Numbered from the stretch's first letter, positions 53,072 through 63,042 are shown. The stretch is 64,000 nt of DNA from an uncultured Bacteroidales bacterium (GCA_944326365.1 CALVDR010000008.1:23865-87864), one strand, 5' to 3'. Notes: a model not told the origin generated them from the letters alone. Program-made: numbers and translations.

Positions 53072-56000
53072 ATGTTCAAGGGATTTCTTAAATATTCGAT
53101 TGTGTCAGCGGCCGTGTGTCTCATGTCAGCCGGATGCGTGAGGGAGAATTTGGAGGAGGCTGCAGGTGACATGAGAATCAGTATCGGGGCCAAGGTGGAT
53201 GCCGTGAGGGTGGCTACCAAGGCTGCCGTGGATCAGACTACCGCGCTGGACAGCGATATGAAAATCAATCTTATACGCTGGGATGAAGGCGGAAGTGCAG
53301 GTACGGCCGGGCGCGAGGAGCTTTCTGCGGAAATGGGGGCTGTGCCTGATGCCGGAACATGGTACAGGGATATCAGGGTCTCACCGGCGCAGTTTTATGT
53401 GGACAGGACGAAAGAAGTGGGATTCGCCGGGTGGTATCCTGCCAAGGAGTCGCCCGAAGGTGCCGGCTGGGTGCTCGACGAGAGGACTGAAAACGGAGTG
53501 ACGGACAGATATGTCATACATGAAGACAATACGATGACTTTCCGTATAGACGGGACGACTGATGTGATGGTCAGCAATTTCGTCAAGGGAAACTATACTT
53601 CCGGCATTCCGGCGATGGAGTTCAGCCACGCCCTGTGCTGGTACAACATATATGCTTATGCGGTGGATGCGGATACCAAGGCGGAATGGGGAGATCTGAC
53701 CCGCCTGACGCTTACGAACCTTCCGGAAGAGGTCGTGATAAAGCTGCCGGATGACATTTCGCAGTCGGATGAGATAGAGTTCAGCTATCGCGGAGGCGAG
53801 GAGACAGGAAACGAGGACTGGACTCAGGACGGCACCATCATCTGGGATACGGAAAAGCATCCGGATACCAATCCTGCCAAGGATCTTCCGGTAGGCCTTC
53901 CTGCCGTCGTCAAGGATCAGGCTTTCGTGGGGACGCTTCTCGGCGGCGCACCCCTGCAGAAAGTGCTGGGGATCGAGGCGCGGACCACGAGGCAGACATC
54001 CGGGAACTCCGTGTCCATAGCGAGGAATTTCAAGCCGGGGTATATCTACAATATTTTCCTGCGCTTTTCGTCAAAGGGCATCATCAATGCCGAGGTTTCG
54101 GCTTCGGAGTGGCACTACAATGAAAACGACATAGTGATAGACCAGAATTTCGACCTGCTGACGGACCTGTCCAGATACGGGACATCGAATTCTTATATAG
54201 TTTCTTCGGCGAACAGGGGATACTGCTTCACCGGAAACGTGAAGGGAAACGGCGAGGACGGGAATATCATCACGGACAGGACCGGAGCTCAGATAGTAAG
54301 GCTCGATGACAGCGGAGTGAACCTGAATGTGGACCATATCGGGATAGTCAGGTCGGACGCCATGATGAAGCTTGTGAACGGGCAGTGGGAGCTGATAGAT
54401 GATGAGAACGAGCGCAAGAACACGAAGATTCTCGAGCTGGCATCGGACCGGCTGAGTAACGGCAGGGTGATCTTCAAGGTGCCGGGGGCGGTGGAGCGGA
54501 CAGCCTCTGGCGACACCCTCAAGACAGAGTCGGGAGAGGTCGTCTATGACAGCGATGATTTCAGCCTACAGTACAAGGGAAATGTCAAGATAGCCGCTTT
54601 CGACGGGGCCGGGAACATCATCTGGAGCTGGCATATCTGGGTCACTGACAAGCCTAAGAATCAAGGATATTCAAACGGATACGTGGCGTTGGACAGGAAT
54701 CTGGGGGCAGTCACTACGGATTATGCCTCGTTCATGAAGAACAGGTCTGCATGGTCGGGACTGTATTACCAGTGGGGCCGGAAAGACCCGATATTCCGCG
54801 CCACCGTGGAAGAAGGTTCGGCATGGGGCAGGGAAGTGGTCGGCCATCCAGTTTCCGTGGCGGAAGCCACCATGCATCCGGTGACATATTATTACGACGA
54901 GCAGGGCGGAAACAACTGGACTACCGACCCGAAAAGCGACTATTTCTGGGGATACGTATCGGTCAGGGACGATATCCGCAAGACGATTTACGACCCGTGT
55001 CCGCCGGGGTACCGCGTGCCGGGCAATCCTATCTGGGAGAATCCTTCGAAGGACATGACCCATAAATCCCTGACGGGGCGCGACGGTTTCGCCGGCTATA
55101 TGTTCTCCCTCGGCGGAGGCATGATCGACATCTATTATCCTAAATCCTATTGCATCTCCGATGCAATGGTCATACATGGCGATTTGCTGTCCGGAACTCC
55201 GGCGGACGAAGATTTCGTTTATCTGTATTCGGCTACGCCTTATGAGCCGGAAGACGGGGAGTCCGTGGATAAGTACGGAAGCCTTTCCTATCATTTCAGG
55301 TACAATGACGGGGAGCTGTCCGGGAATTATTCGCAGGTGCTTGTATCCGACCCTGACGTTTACCGGGTGAAACGGTCGGATGCCTATCCCGTGAGGTGCG
55401 TTTTCGAAAATTCCGCTCCGGTAGTCACGGACTTGAGCGCGAACCAGACCGCAAATTCATATGTAGTGGCAGAATCGGGATTCTATGAGTTCAAGGCCGA
55501 CGTCAGAGGAAACGGGGTCTCGAACTTGAATATAGTTTCAGGAACGACAGTGGTGAACCGGGATTTCGATGCCGGTATGGGTACGACTATATCAGGCATC
55601 GACCATATTGATGTACTCTGGTGGCAAGGTGATCTTTATAAGGATGGGCAGACCAGAAGCTGGTGGCTGGACTTCATAGAAGATAATCCGGATTCCCAGG
55701 AGATAGAGCAGAATTGCCCTGTGCGCGTGCTCGATGACGGCAAGCTGGCCGACGGGAAAGTCCTGCTTTATGTCACAGTGAACGAAAGGACCATCGGCAA
55801 TGTCGGACTCGCCGCCTATGACAGGAACGACAAGATTCTGTGGAGCTGGCACATCTGGATAGAGCCTGATATCAGCCTCGTCAGTCTTGGAGAATATACT
55901 CTGATGGACAGGAATTTAGGCGCTACATTTTCTCCGGGAGCAGGCCAGGGTTTCAATGCTGATAATATATACTCCGGTCTAGGTTTTTATTATCAGTGGG

Positions 56001-56725
56001 GCAGGAAGGATCCGTTTTTCCAGCCGGCTATCTATCGCTCGTCCACTACCCAAAATCAGGTATGGTATAAGAAAGTCCTTGAAAACGGGGTATGGGAGTG
56101 GAAAAGAATGGACAGTGTCGAAGTGTTGAATGTGGATAATCAGACAGTTGCCGAAAGCTGGTCTATTGAAGCTTCAACATCCTTGCCTACAACGTATTTC
56201 GGTACGGACAATCTCAATGAGTGGCAATCTTCGTACAGGTTAAGTACGAGTGCAATCAATGATTTATGGGGATATGTCGGTGATAACGGTGTCAAAGGGA
56301 ATTCATTTGCCAAGACTATGTATGACCCCTGCCCTCCCGGGTACAGGGTCATGCAGCACGATGTATTCGAGTCGGCTGAAATCTGTGCCGCCAATGAAGA
56401 TACGCAGTATCGTATCGACAAAAGCAATGACTACGGGATTTATTTCGATAATTCAACTTATGTGTACTATTCGGATGGTGCTTGGAAAGGCTACGCCATT
56501 GCAGAAGGAATATGGTTTCCGAACAGCGGCGCTATAAGGAGTCCCGGCTCTTTCGTATGGAATCAGAATGATCAGTATAATCACAGGCTTTCTACCGCAA
56601 CTCCGTTTTCGGGAACAAATATGCGAGAAATCAGGTGGTGGCCTTCTGGCAACCGTTATGTCATTCAGGAGAATCATGGGAGCTGGATGTCTGCCGGCCG
56701 AGTGGTGAGGTGCCAGATGGAATAG
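53072..56725 (+). CDS. giant fimbrial tip-like lipoprotein with two FISUMP-type modules
   Basis: 1,217 aa. Lipobox MSAGCVREN and processing-type site VRVATKAAVDQ. The N-terminal third is a fimbrillin-like region (MEFSHALCWYNIYAYA near residue 190). It is followed by two tandem modules of the type seen in Fibrobacter major paralogous (FISUMP) domains, each with a WSWHIW strand (about 517 and 923), a DRNLGA motif, YYQWGRKDP, and YDPCPPGYRV (about 639 and 1083). Such modules end many minor fimbrial subunits and probably bind ligands. The last part (from about 55,900) is AT-richer than the rest. It precedes a second tip-like gene. Confidence 0.83.
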   Translation: MFKGFLKYSIVSAAVCLMSAGCVRENLEEAAGDMRISIGAKVDAVRVATKAAVDQTTALDSDMKINLIRWDEGGSAGTAGREELSAEMGAVPDAGTWYRDIRVSPAQFYVDRTKEVGFAGWYPAKESPEGAGWVLDERTENGVTDRYVIHEDNTMTFRIDGTTDVMVSNFVKGNYTSGIPAMEFSHALCWYNIYAYAVDADTKAEWGDLTRLTLTNLPEEVVIKLPDDISQSDEIEFSYRGGEETGNEDWTQDGTIIWDTEKHPDTNPAKDLPVGLPAVVKDQAFVGTLLGGAPLQKVLGIEARTTRQTSGNSVSIARNFKPGYIYNIFLRFSSKGIINAEVSASEWHYNENDIVIDQNFDLLTDLSRYGTSNSYIVSSANRGYCFTGNVKGNGEDGNIITDRTGAQIVRLDDSGVNLNVDHIGIVRSDAMMKLVNGQWELIDDENERKNTKILELASDRLSNGRVIFKVPGAVERTASGDTLKTESGEVVYDSDDFSLQYKGNVKIAAFDGAGNIIWSWHIWVTDKPKNQGYSNGYVALDRNLGAVTTDYASFMKNRSAWSGLYYQWGRKDPIFRATVEEGSAWGREVVGHPVSVAEATMHPVTYYYDEQGGNNWTTDPKSDYFWGYVSVRDDIRKTIYDPCPPGYRVPGNPIWENPSKDMTHKSLTGRDGFAGYMFSLGGGMIDIYYPKSYCISDAMVIHGDLLSGTPADEDFVYLYSATPYEPEDGESVDKYGSLSYHFRYNDGELSGNYSQVLVSDPDVYRVKRSDAYPVRCVFENSAPVVTDLSANQTANSYVVAESGFYEFKADVRGNGVSNLNIVSGTTVVNRDFDAGMGTTISGIDHIDVLWWQGDLYKDGQTRSWWLDFIEDNPDSQEIEQNCPVRVLDDGKLADGKVLLYVTVNERTIGNVGLAAYDRNDKILWSWHIWIEPDISLVSLGEYTLMDRNLGATFSPGAGQGFNADNIYSGLGFYYQWGRKDPFFQPAIYRSSTTQNQVWYKKVLENGVWEWKRMDSVEVLNVDNQTVAESWSIEASTSLPTTYFGTDNLNEWQSSYRLSTSAINDLWGYVGDNGVKGNSFAKTMYDPCPPGYRVMQHDVFESAEICAANEDTQYRIDKSNDYGIYFDNSTYVYYSDGAWKGYAIAEGIWFPNSGAIRSPGSFVWNQNDQYNHRLSTATPFSGTNMREIRWWPSGNRYVIQENHGSWMSAGRVVRCQME

Positions 56726-56811
56726 CGGATGGGGCATTTGTGTCGGGCCGGACGGTTCCGTCGAGTCATGCTTCCAGGATACGGAGTCTGGAAAATGAAA
56801 AATTTGAAGCT

Positions 56812-59553
56812 ATGAGAATAAGAACTGAAATATACGCGATAGTTATGGCATTTTTCCTTCCTGTGGCCTGTGTCAAGTCCGGCCCGGACGGGAAACCTGC
56901 CGTCCCGGCTCCGTCGTCTCCGGCATCGGGCAAGATGGATGCAAGCTGTTCGGTGATCCAGCTTTCGGATGAGGGACCTGCAGCCGGCATGATGACCAGA
57001 ACAGTCATAGGCCAGACCACGGCCGTGTCCCTGTCGGCGAATTTCATCAAGCTGGACGAGAATCCGCCGGCCGGCTGGGGCGACATGTCTACGCGGGATG
57101 ACTATGCCTGCACTCCGTTCCAGGGCTGGTCGGATTCGCAGACCGAGATTCTGGACGCTTCCATCTTCGCTTCTCCGGACAATACGGAGGGGATTCATTT
57201 CCGCTCCATAGTCTTCAATCCGCGCCAGACTTACGACTATTTCAAATATGATGTGGACGGGAAGCCCGAAACGGAGGAGGATACCGTGAATGTGGGTTTC
57301 ATAAGCAGGATGGTAGGCTGGTATCCGAGGGTTTTCGAACTTCAGACAGATGCGCAGGGCCGGCCGGTGAATACGGCTTTCAATACCCTGACCGACATTT
57401 ATACCACGATAGAGAAGGACGGTGTCACATATGACTGCGTGCGTTTCAAGAACAGGCTTGACGGCCAGACAGATGTGATGATGACCGACATGCGCGAGGG
57501 CCGTTACGACCTGCGTGCCTTCGGCAAAGGCTTCAAGAACAATGATTCCGATATCGATGTCCAGCCTTACGGACATGTGTTCCATAACCGCAGGAATCCC
57601 GATGACGGATATGACTATTGCAATTATTTTACGTTCAATCATTATCTGACGGCAGTCAGGCTTTTCGTGCAGGCTGACGGAAGCGACCTGAGTCTGATTT
57701 CATGGAAGCAGATTTCAGACGTGGTGTTTACGAACCAGCCGTCAACCGTGACCATTGCTCTGCCGACAGTGCAGAGCAGGCAAGAAGGTGTCAGATCCGA
57801 TATAATCGTAGATAATTATGCGGAAAAGACGCTTCCGATAGAGGGTGTGGAGCCAGTTTTCGGACAGGCATTGGAGTGGACGGATTTCAGGAATATGCCT
57901 ATCATCCGGACGCCGATGGCGGAGAATGATCCTGATCATGAGGAATTTGCGATGACGCCGGACTATCCTGTAAGCATGGAGCACGGGGTGGAGCTGCAGA
58001 AGGAGTATTTGGGCTATATGCTGCTGCAGCCGGATGTGGAGACTACGCTGGAACTGCATACAGATGCTGGTATCTTTTCCGCTACTATTCCGGTGAGGGC
58101 GTCATATGTCATTGAAAATGCGGACGGTACCACGACAGAGGTCAAGGATGCTCCTATTCTGGAGGCCGGGCATATCTACAATATCGTCATCGACATCAAG
58201 ACCGACGGAAGTCTGGACGTGGTGATAGGAAACGAGGATTTCGAACGGTTCAGGAATCTGGCTCCGTACAATCCGGACATTGCGTCCAATTTCGAATATT
58301 CGAACTGCTACGTGGTCACTCCGCAGATGATGAAGGATGAAGATACGGGGTCTTACGACGGATTCTATTTTCAGGCTATGGTAGCCGGCAGGGGCGAACT
58401 CGGGGTCATCGGCAGTACTGCAGGAGCGGAACTTTATCCGGATGACGTGTATTTCGACCCTTATTCCGCCAGAATATTGTGGCAGGACGAGCCGTATCTC
58501 ATCACCCATGTCGAACTTCTGCAGGGCTATGTGCGGTTCACGCTTAACGAGGCATGCAGGTCGGAGACTGATCCGTTGACGGGGAATGCCGTCATAGCCG
58601 TATATGACAGGGCAGGGGAGATAATCTGGTCATGGCATATCTGGGTGACCGACAGGCTGGAGGATGTGTCATATGCTCTGCCGGGCAGTGCCGGTATAGA
58701 GAATTTCACTATGCTGAACATGAATCTGGGGGCGACGGCGGATGTGGCCGATTCTGCAGATACCGTGCTGGATACTTACGGTTTTTATTACCAATGGGGC
58801 AGGAAGGATCCTTCACCGGGGCCGGCGGCGTATGACTATGCCCAGGCGGACTTGACCACGGCTCCGTATTATTATATGGACCAGGGTGTGATGGGTAGTG
58901 TCAGTGCCATGTATGTGGACAATCCTACAGTGGAGCTGAGTGCGCGCAATCCGCTGGACATCATGGGGCCGTCCATTATCGGCGATTATCCGAACGACTG
59001 GCTTTTCTATCAGATTGACGGGCTGTGGGGGTATTCCGGTTCATCTGTGACCAAGACCATTTATGATCCGTGTCCGTATGGGTACAGGGTGGCTGATGAT
59101 GAGCTGGAACTGTTGTTCGATTATTGCATGGCGAATCAGTCGCGGTGGAGCGAGGTTTCTGTGAACGGTGATCCTGTAGGGGTGTCTGTGCCGTCTTCCG
59201 TTTCGACTGTTTCCGGCGGCGGACGCCAGAGGGACAATTTCTTCCCGTTCACGGGGTGGAGGGGGCATGACCGCGGCCGTACCGACAGGACTCATGCATG
59301 GTTTTATGTGGGGGATCTGGCTGATTATCAGGATGCCAGGGTGAATCATAATGAGAATGATGCCGAGTATTACAGGCACAGGGGGCGTTCTCTGCTGATT
59401 CAGAGTACGTTGTTTACCAACGGGAGTTTTTCCATTCAGGATGCGGGTACGTATAGTTCGAACCTGACGACAGATTATGCGAACCGTACCAGCGCGGCTC
59501 CGGTGCGGTGCATAAAGTATTCTGACGAACCGTCCGTCCAGAATCGCTGGTGA
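56812..59553 (+). CDS. second fimbrial tip-like lipoprotein with one FISUMP-type module
   Basis: 913 aa from MRIRTEIYAIVMAF at 56812, 86 bp after the previous gene; the longer frame to 56635 overlaps that gene and is rejected. Lipobox FFLPVACVKSG and processing-type site GMMTRTVIGQ. Fimbrillin-like strands reach about residue 480 (CNYFTFNHYLTAVRLFVQ). A module then follows with WSWHIWVTDRL (about 605), LNMNLGAT, GFYYQWGRKDP and YDPCPYGYRV (about 750). It ends with a long WRGHDRGRTDR-type loop and APVRCIKYSD. Two tip candidates in one operon are more than needed for one pilus, so alternative tips are possible. Confidence 0.83.
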   Translation: MRIRTEIYAIVMAFFLPVACVKSGPDGKPAVPAPSSPASGKMDASCSVIQLSDEGPAAGMMTRTVIGQTTAVSLSANFIKLDENPPAGWGDMSTRDDYACTPFQGWSDSQTEILDASIFASPDNTEGIHFRSIVFNPRQTYDYFKYDVDGKPETEEDTVNVGFISRMVGWYPRVFELQTDAQGRPVNTAFNTLTDIYTTIEKDGVTYDCVRFKNRLDGQTDVMMTDMREGRYDLRAFGKGFKNNDSDIDVQPYGHVFHNRRNPDDGYDYCNYFTFNHYLTAVRLFVQADGSDLSLISWKQISDVVFTNQPSTVTIALPTVQSRQEGVRSDIIVDNYAEKTLPIEGVEPVFGQALEWTDFRNMPIIRTPMAENDPDHEEFAMTPDYPVSMEHGVELQKEYLGYMLLQPDVETTLELHTDAGIFSATIPVRASYVIENADGTTTEVKDAPILEAGHIYNIVIDIKTDGSLDVVIGNEDFERFRNLAPYNPDIASNFEYSNCYVVTPQMMKDEDTGSYDGFYFQAMVAGRGELGVIGSTAGAELYPDDVYFDPYSARILWQDEPYLITHVELLQGYVRFTLNEACRSETDPLTGNAVIAVYDRAGEIIWSWHIWVTDRLEDVSYALPGSAGIENFTMLNMNLGATADVADSADTVLDTYGFYYQWGRKDPSPGPAAYDYAQADLTTAPYYYMDQGVMGSVSAMYVDNPTVELSARNPLDIMGPSIIGDYPNDWLFYQIDGLWGYSGSSVTKTIYDPCPYGYRVADDELELLFDYCMANQSRWSEVSVNGDPVGVSVPSSVSTVSGGGRQRDNFFPFTGWRGHDRGRTDRTHAWFYVGDLADYQDARVNHNENDAEYYRHRGRSLLIQSTLFTNGSFSIQDAGTYSSNLTTDYANRTSAAPVRCIKYSDEPSVQNRW

Positions 59554-59565
59554 CTCCAAATTCTT

Positions 59566-59678
59566 GCCGTTGTCGTTGCTTTGGGGCATACCTGCCGTGC
59601 ACCGTCAAGAAATGCAGCTTTTCTGATTCCGGATTTGAGCCATTGTTCCAGTTGGGCGAAAATTCTTCTATTGAGCAT
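59566..59678 (-). pseudogene. 5' fragment of an AAA+/DUF4143-type ATPase gene
   Basis: The first 33 codons read MLNRRIFAQLEQWLKSGI-RKAAFLDGARQV, the usual N-terminus of these ATPases. The Walker A that should follow (GARQVGKTT) is damaged to GARQVCPKATTT, and similarity ends at about 59566 beside the fimbrial tip gene. A remnant of a deleted gene, lying next to the MITE-like copy at 59693 and close to an intact relative at 60180. Confidence 0.6.
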
Positions 59679-59692
59679 AATATCAATAAATT

Positions 59693-59902
59693 AACGTGAG
59701 TTCGATGAAAAGAACGTAGTGAATTTCAGAGAACTACCTCTTTTAGAGGATTCGTAAAACGAATCCGTGGGTAAGTCCTCCCCTCGATAGGGGAGGATTT
59801 AGGTGGGGTGACACGTAAAATGAAGGGAGATTTCGAAGAAATCGTAACGTCAGTTCGACGAAGTCTCTGGTACTGAGTAGAATAATTCGTCGAACTGACG
59901 TT
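59693..59902 (+). mobile_element. MITE-like multi-hairpin repeat, copy B (210 bp)
   Basis: Ends AACGTGAGTTCGATGAA and TTCGTCGAACTGACGTT are inverted copies (15 of 17). The element is flanked on both sides by AAATT (59688-59692 and 59903-59907), a possible 5-bp target duplication. Inside: GGATTCGT/ACGAATCC, TCCTCCCCT/AGGGGAGGA, GATTTC/GAAATC, and a perfect 17-bp stem between 59846-59862 and 59886-59902. No coding capacity. Same family as 34079-34368 and 63929-64000. Confidence 0.8.
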
Positions 59903-60111
59903 AAATTATGTGTAAACATACAACTTTTTGCAAGTGTTTTACAATAGTTCTTGCAACTTTTTGCCACTATTTGACAGTTTTGTTTACAATTTATCGCTAT
60001 TCCGTAAATTCGGCTTGTACCCTGAACTTCAGAACCGCGAACGCAGGTTTAACCGACAGGATGTGATTTTGTAATCAATTCCAATTTTGCATAAAAAACG
60101 ATGAAAATTCA
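59903..60111. other. AT-rich intergenic spacer
   Basis: About 210 bp between the MITE-like copy and the promoter of the AAA+ gene. CAACTTTTTGC occurs at 59921-59931 and again at 59954-59964. No gene or RNA was recognised. Confidence 0.5.
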
Positions 60112-60119
60112 TATATTTG
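60112..60119 (+). promoter_or_regulatory. -7 promoter box for the AAA+/DUF4143 gene
   Basis: TATATTTG matches TAnnTTTG, 60 bp before the ATG at 60180. Confidence 0.5.
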
Positions 60120-60179
60120 CACAAACAATTATGGATTTATGTGATTTTTTACATTTTTCCATACTTAATAGTGAGATAT

Positions 60180-61532
60180 ATGGAATTCAAGAGAGAAATA
60201 ACAGAGACGCTGAAAAGATGGAAGGATACGTCAGACAGGAAACCGGTTCTTTTGCGCGGAGCAAGACAGACGGGGAAGACCTGGGTCATGGAAGCGTTCG
60301 GAAAGGAATGTTTTGAACACTATGTCAAATTCGATTTCGACCGGACTCCTGAACTGAAGTCTGTATTCAAGGATACAAAAGATCCGGAAAGACTAATACG
60401 GGGACTGTCACTGTATTCCGATGTCCCGATAATTGCAGGCAGGACTCTGATAGTTTTTGATGAGATCCAGGAATGCGAAGAGGCATTGAACAGCCTCAAG
60501 TATTTTTATGAAGAAGCTCCCGGATATCATATTATAGCTGCCGGGTCACTGTTGGGAGTTGCCGTGAAGCGGAAGCAGATGTCAGTGCCGGTCGGAAAGG
60601 TCAAGACCTTGACGATGCTTCCTTTGACATTCAAGGAGTTTCTTGCAGCTTCCGACAGCAGGACATATCAGTTTGTCGAGAATCTGCAGTCGTTGGAACA
60701 TTTGCCGGAAATCATTCTGAATAAACTTGTCCTGGAGTATAAGCGGTATTCAGTCTGTGGGGGAATGCCTGCGGCAGCGGTGAAACTTATGGACAATCAT
60801 GGCATGAGGGCTGTCGACGATGAACTCCGGGAAATTCTCGATATGTATGAACTTGATTTTTCAAAATATGTGGAGCCGCTGCAGGTGTCGCGGATAAATG
60901 CTCTGTGGCACTCGCTTCCGTCGCAACTGTCCAAGGAAAACAGGAAGTTCATTTATAAAGTCATAAGGACTGGTGCCCGCGCAAAGGATTATGAAGATGC
61001 ATTGACATGGCTGGAAGATGCCGGACTGATATACAGGATATTCAACGTGTCCAAGCCGGGAATGCCTCTGAGCGCATATTCGGATATCGATTCATTCAAG
61101 GTGTATGTGAGTGACTGCGGTCTTTTGAGGCGCCTTGCGAATATCCCTCCCGAAGTAATTCTGGACGGCAATTCAGGATATACGGAATTTAAAGGAGCAA
61201 TGGCGGAGAACATGGTCCTGCAGTCCCTTGTATCGGTACTTGACGGTGATAAGCCATATTATTGGACTTCCGGCAATACGGCCGAGGTGGAGTTCGTGAC
61301 ACAGTTGGGCACGGAAATAATCCCGATGGAAGTAAAAGCCGAAAACAGGATAAGCGGACGTAGTCTTTCGGAATACACCAAGAAATATAATCCGCATTGC
61401 CGCATCAGATATTCTTTTCAGAATCTTCAGTATAACGGAGGATTGCTCAGTTGTCCGTCGCCTTTGGCCTGCTGGACCGAAGACCTGTTGAGGCTTGCTT
61501 TCAATGTGACAATCACGGTCAGTCTACCGTAA
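60180..61532 (+). CDS. AAA+ ATPase with C-terminal DUF4143
   Basis: 450 aa from MEFKREITETLKRW; an ATG at 60117 is less likely, as it overlaps the -7 box. Walker A is LRGARQTGKTW (Lys33), Walker B TLIVFDEIQE (Asp94, Glu95), followed by the sensor-like IIAAGSLLGVA. The DUF4143 part (about 195-440) contains WLEDAGLIYRIFNVSKPGMP, YVSDCGLLRRLANI, GAMAENMVLQSL and the nuclease-like YYWTSGNTAEVEFV with EVKA. Such genes are mobile and common in Bacteroidales; the function is unknown (defence or toxin-antitoxin-like roles are suggested). A broken relative lies at 59566-59678. Confidence 0.88.
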   Translation: MEFKREITETLKRWKDTSDRKPVLLRGARQTGKTWVMEAFGKECFEHYVKFDFDRTPELKSVFKDTKDPERLIRGLSLYSDVPIIAGRTLIVFDEIQECEEALNSLKYFYEEAPGYHIIAAGSLLGVAVKRKQMSVPVGKVKTLTMLPLTFKEFLAASDSRTYQFVENLQSLEHLPEIILNKLVLEYKRYSVCGGMPAAAVKLMDNHGMRAVDDELREILDMYELDFSKYVEPLQVSRINALWHSLPSQLSKENRKFIYKVIRTGARAKDYEDALTWLEDAGLIYRIFNVSKPGMPLSAYSDIDSFKVYVSDCGLLRRLANIPPEVILDGNSGYTEFKGAMAENMVLQSLVSVLDGDKPYYWTSGNTAEVEFVTQLGTEIIPMEVKAENRISGRSLSEYTKKYNPHCRIRYSFQNLQYNGGLLSCPSPLACWTEDLLRLAFNVTITVSLP

Positions 61533-61592
61533 TCAGGCAGATACCTACCTCTCCCCACATATCGATGAGCCCCTTGTAATCGTTCCGGCTTG

Positions 61593-62723
61593 CTATTTCT
61601 TTTTGATTTTTACTGTTTTATCAATGTCAAGTTCTGCGTTGCAGACAGATTCGATTTCATCGATAATTTCAATGCAGCGTTTTCTGCTTATGCGAATACC
61701 GGTGCCGGCAGAAATTATGTCTTCAAGGCTTGGGTTGCCCGAATATCTGACAGATGTAGCATGTTCGCCTTTAGTGCCTTCCGGGGAATAGGTAATGTCG
61801 TATGCGGGTGCAAGTGACCATTTGCCGTTTTCGCAGAGAAAACTGAAGTTCTTGGCGTGATCGTCTTTATTATCGCATAAGATATTGAAAATCATCCTGC
61901 GGAACATCTGCTCCACTTGTGCCGGATCTTGTGTAAGGTAGCCGGTCAGGGCAAGCAGATTTACGTAATCTATGCTCTGAGTGCGGAAATCGGACTGCAG
62001 CAGGGCTGCCGCAGTGAGTGTATGGATGCGACGACCTTCTTTGATATCGAATCTTTTGATTGAGAAGTAGCGGTCATTGATGAGACGGATTTCCGGAATG
62101 TCAATCCCACATTTCTGTGCGGTCCTCATGTATTGATATTCAATCTTTCCAATATTTGAAAAATCGTAAATATGCCTGAATTTTACTATCCAGTCTGAGC
62201 CATCGGCAGCCTTATATACCGCTTTGGGCCTTGCTCCGCCTGAATTACGGCTATTGTAGTACAAGAAAGATGCATCAGCATCACTTTTCTCGGAGAGTAC
62301 ATCAAGCGCTTTACGCTGAAGTTCGTCAAAGTCATTGTATGTAATGGCAGCAGTATGCTCTTTGAAAATGTCAGGCTTATAGCAAAGTGCTCCCATTCCG
62401 GAACTGCCGACCAAGGACAGCCTCTGAAGAGGGGAGAGCGCTTCCAATGAACTGCCTTCACGACGAAGCATTCTGTCAAGCAGGTAAAGGCCATACCCAT
62501 CCGGCATACTGTCCTCAAATGTTGCAAATCCGCCACCGAAACTATTTTCTTTTGAGTATATGAGTCCTGTTTGAAGCGGCAATTCCCATGGTGATATCGA
62601 GAAGCCGTTTGCTATCCAATCCTTGTCGTACTCAAACACACTTCGGTCTCTTTCGGGTGTCATCTGTAAAGTGCCGACAATACGTTCATCAAATGAAACT
62701 GTGATTTTCAGAATATCCTTCAT
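61593..62723 (-). CDS. hipA: HipA-family serine/threonine kinase toxin
   Basis: 376 aa. HipA kinases phosphorylate a substrate such as GltX and induce dormancy unless bound by HipB. Visible features: an N-terminal HipA-like domain (SFGGGFATFEDSMPDGYG), the glycine-rich loop NSGGARPKAVY (about 160), catalytic CDNKDDHAKNFSF (Asp288) and the metal-binding Asp309 in PAYDITYSP. Complete in length and motifs, so probably active. It overlaps hipB by ATGA, the usual antitoxin-toxin coupling, and converges on the AAA+ gene. Confidence 0.92.
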   Translation of the reverse strand: MKDILKITVSFDERIVGTLQMTPERDRSVFEYDKDWIANGFSISPWELPLQTGLIYSKENSFGGGFATFEDSMPDGYGLYLLDRMLRREGSSLEALSPLQRLSLVGSSGMGALCYKPDIFKEHTAAITYNDFDELQRKALDVLSEKSDADASFLYYNSRNSGGARPKAVYKAADGSDWIVKFRHIYDFSNIGKIEYQYMRTAQKCGIDIPEIRLINDRYFSIKRFDIKEGRRIHTLTAAALLQSDFRTQSIDYVNLLALTGYLTQDPAQVEQMFRRMIFNILCDNKDDHAKNFSFLCENGKWSLAPAYDITYSPEGTKGEHATSVRYSGNPSLEDIISAGTGIRISRKRCIEIIDEIESVCNAELDIDKTVKIKKK

Positions 62724-63031
62724 CGCCCTTTCTGTCTTCCATGGTTCTTGTTTATAATCTCAAGTTCCTTTCCCGTGGTGAACTTGCTTTTACTCATAAT
62801 GGCACTCATTTCGTCGAACCATCCAAATTCAACGACCAATTTCAGGAATGCCATAAGAGATATCTTTCCTTTGGTTTCAAAACGCTCGAGTGTCGGTTCC
62901 GGGATGCCCGTTATTTCAGAAAGGCTGCGCCTGCTCAAGCCTTTATCAAGCCTGCGCTTACGGCAGTTTTCTGCCAGAATTGTTGCCAGACGCTCAGGAT
63001 TCTTGTCAAAAATATCAAAACTATATTCCAT
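62720..63031 (-). CDS. hipB: HipB-like XRE-family antitoxin
   Basis: 103 aa. The helix-turn-helix lies at about 20-72 (LAENCRKRRLDKGLSRRSL, ITGIPEPTLERFETKGKISL). HipB proteins bind HipA and repress their own operon. First gene of the pair; the ATG sits inside the AT palindrome 63029-63042, a possible operator. Confidence 0.88.
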   Translation of the reverse strand: MEYSFDIFDKNPERLATILAENCRKRRLDKGLSRRSLSEITGIPEPTLERFETKGKISLMAFLKLVVEFGWFDEMSAIMSKSKFTTGKELEIINKNHGRQKGR

Positions 63032-63042
63032 AATATATTATG
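63029..63042. promoter_or_regulatory. palindrome over the hipB start, possible operator
   Basis: CATAATATATTATG is a perfect 14-bp palindrome that contains the hipB start codon. Upstream on the minus strand a TATTTTTG box (63085-63092) is the likely promoter. HipB autorepression through palindromes is known for the family, but this site is AT-rich and could be chance. Confidence 0.35.

Noticed and set aside
56635..56811. Upstream extension of the second tip gene
   Set aside because: It overlaps the preceding gene; the lipoprotein signal starts at 56812.
59921..59964. Two CAACTTTTTGC repeats 33 bp apart
   Set aside because: Only two short A/T-rich copies; not a CRISPR array and no function can be supported.
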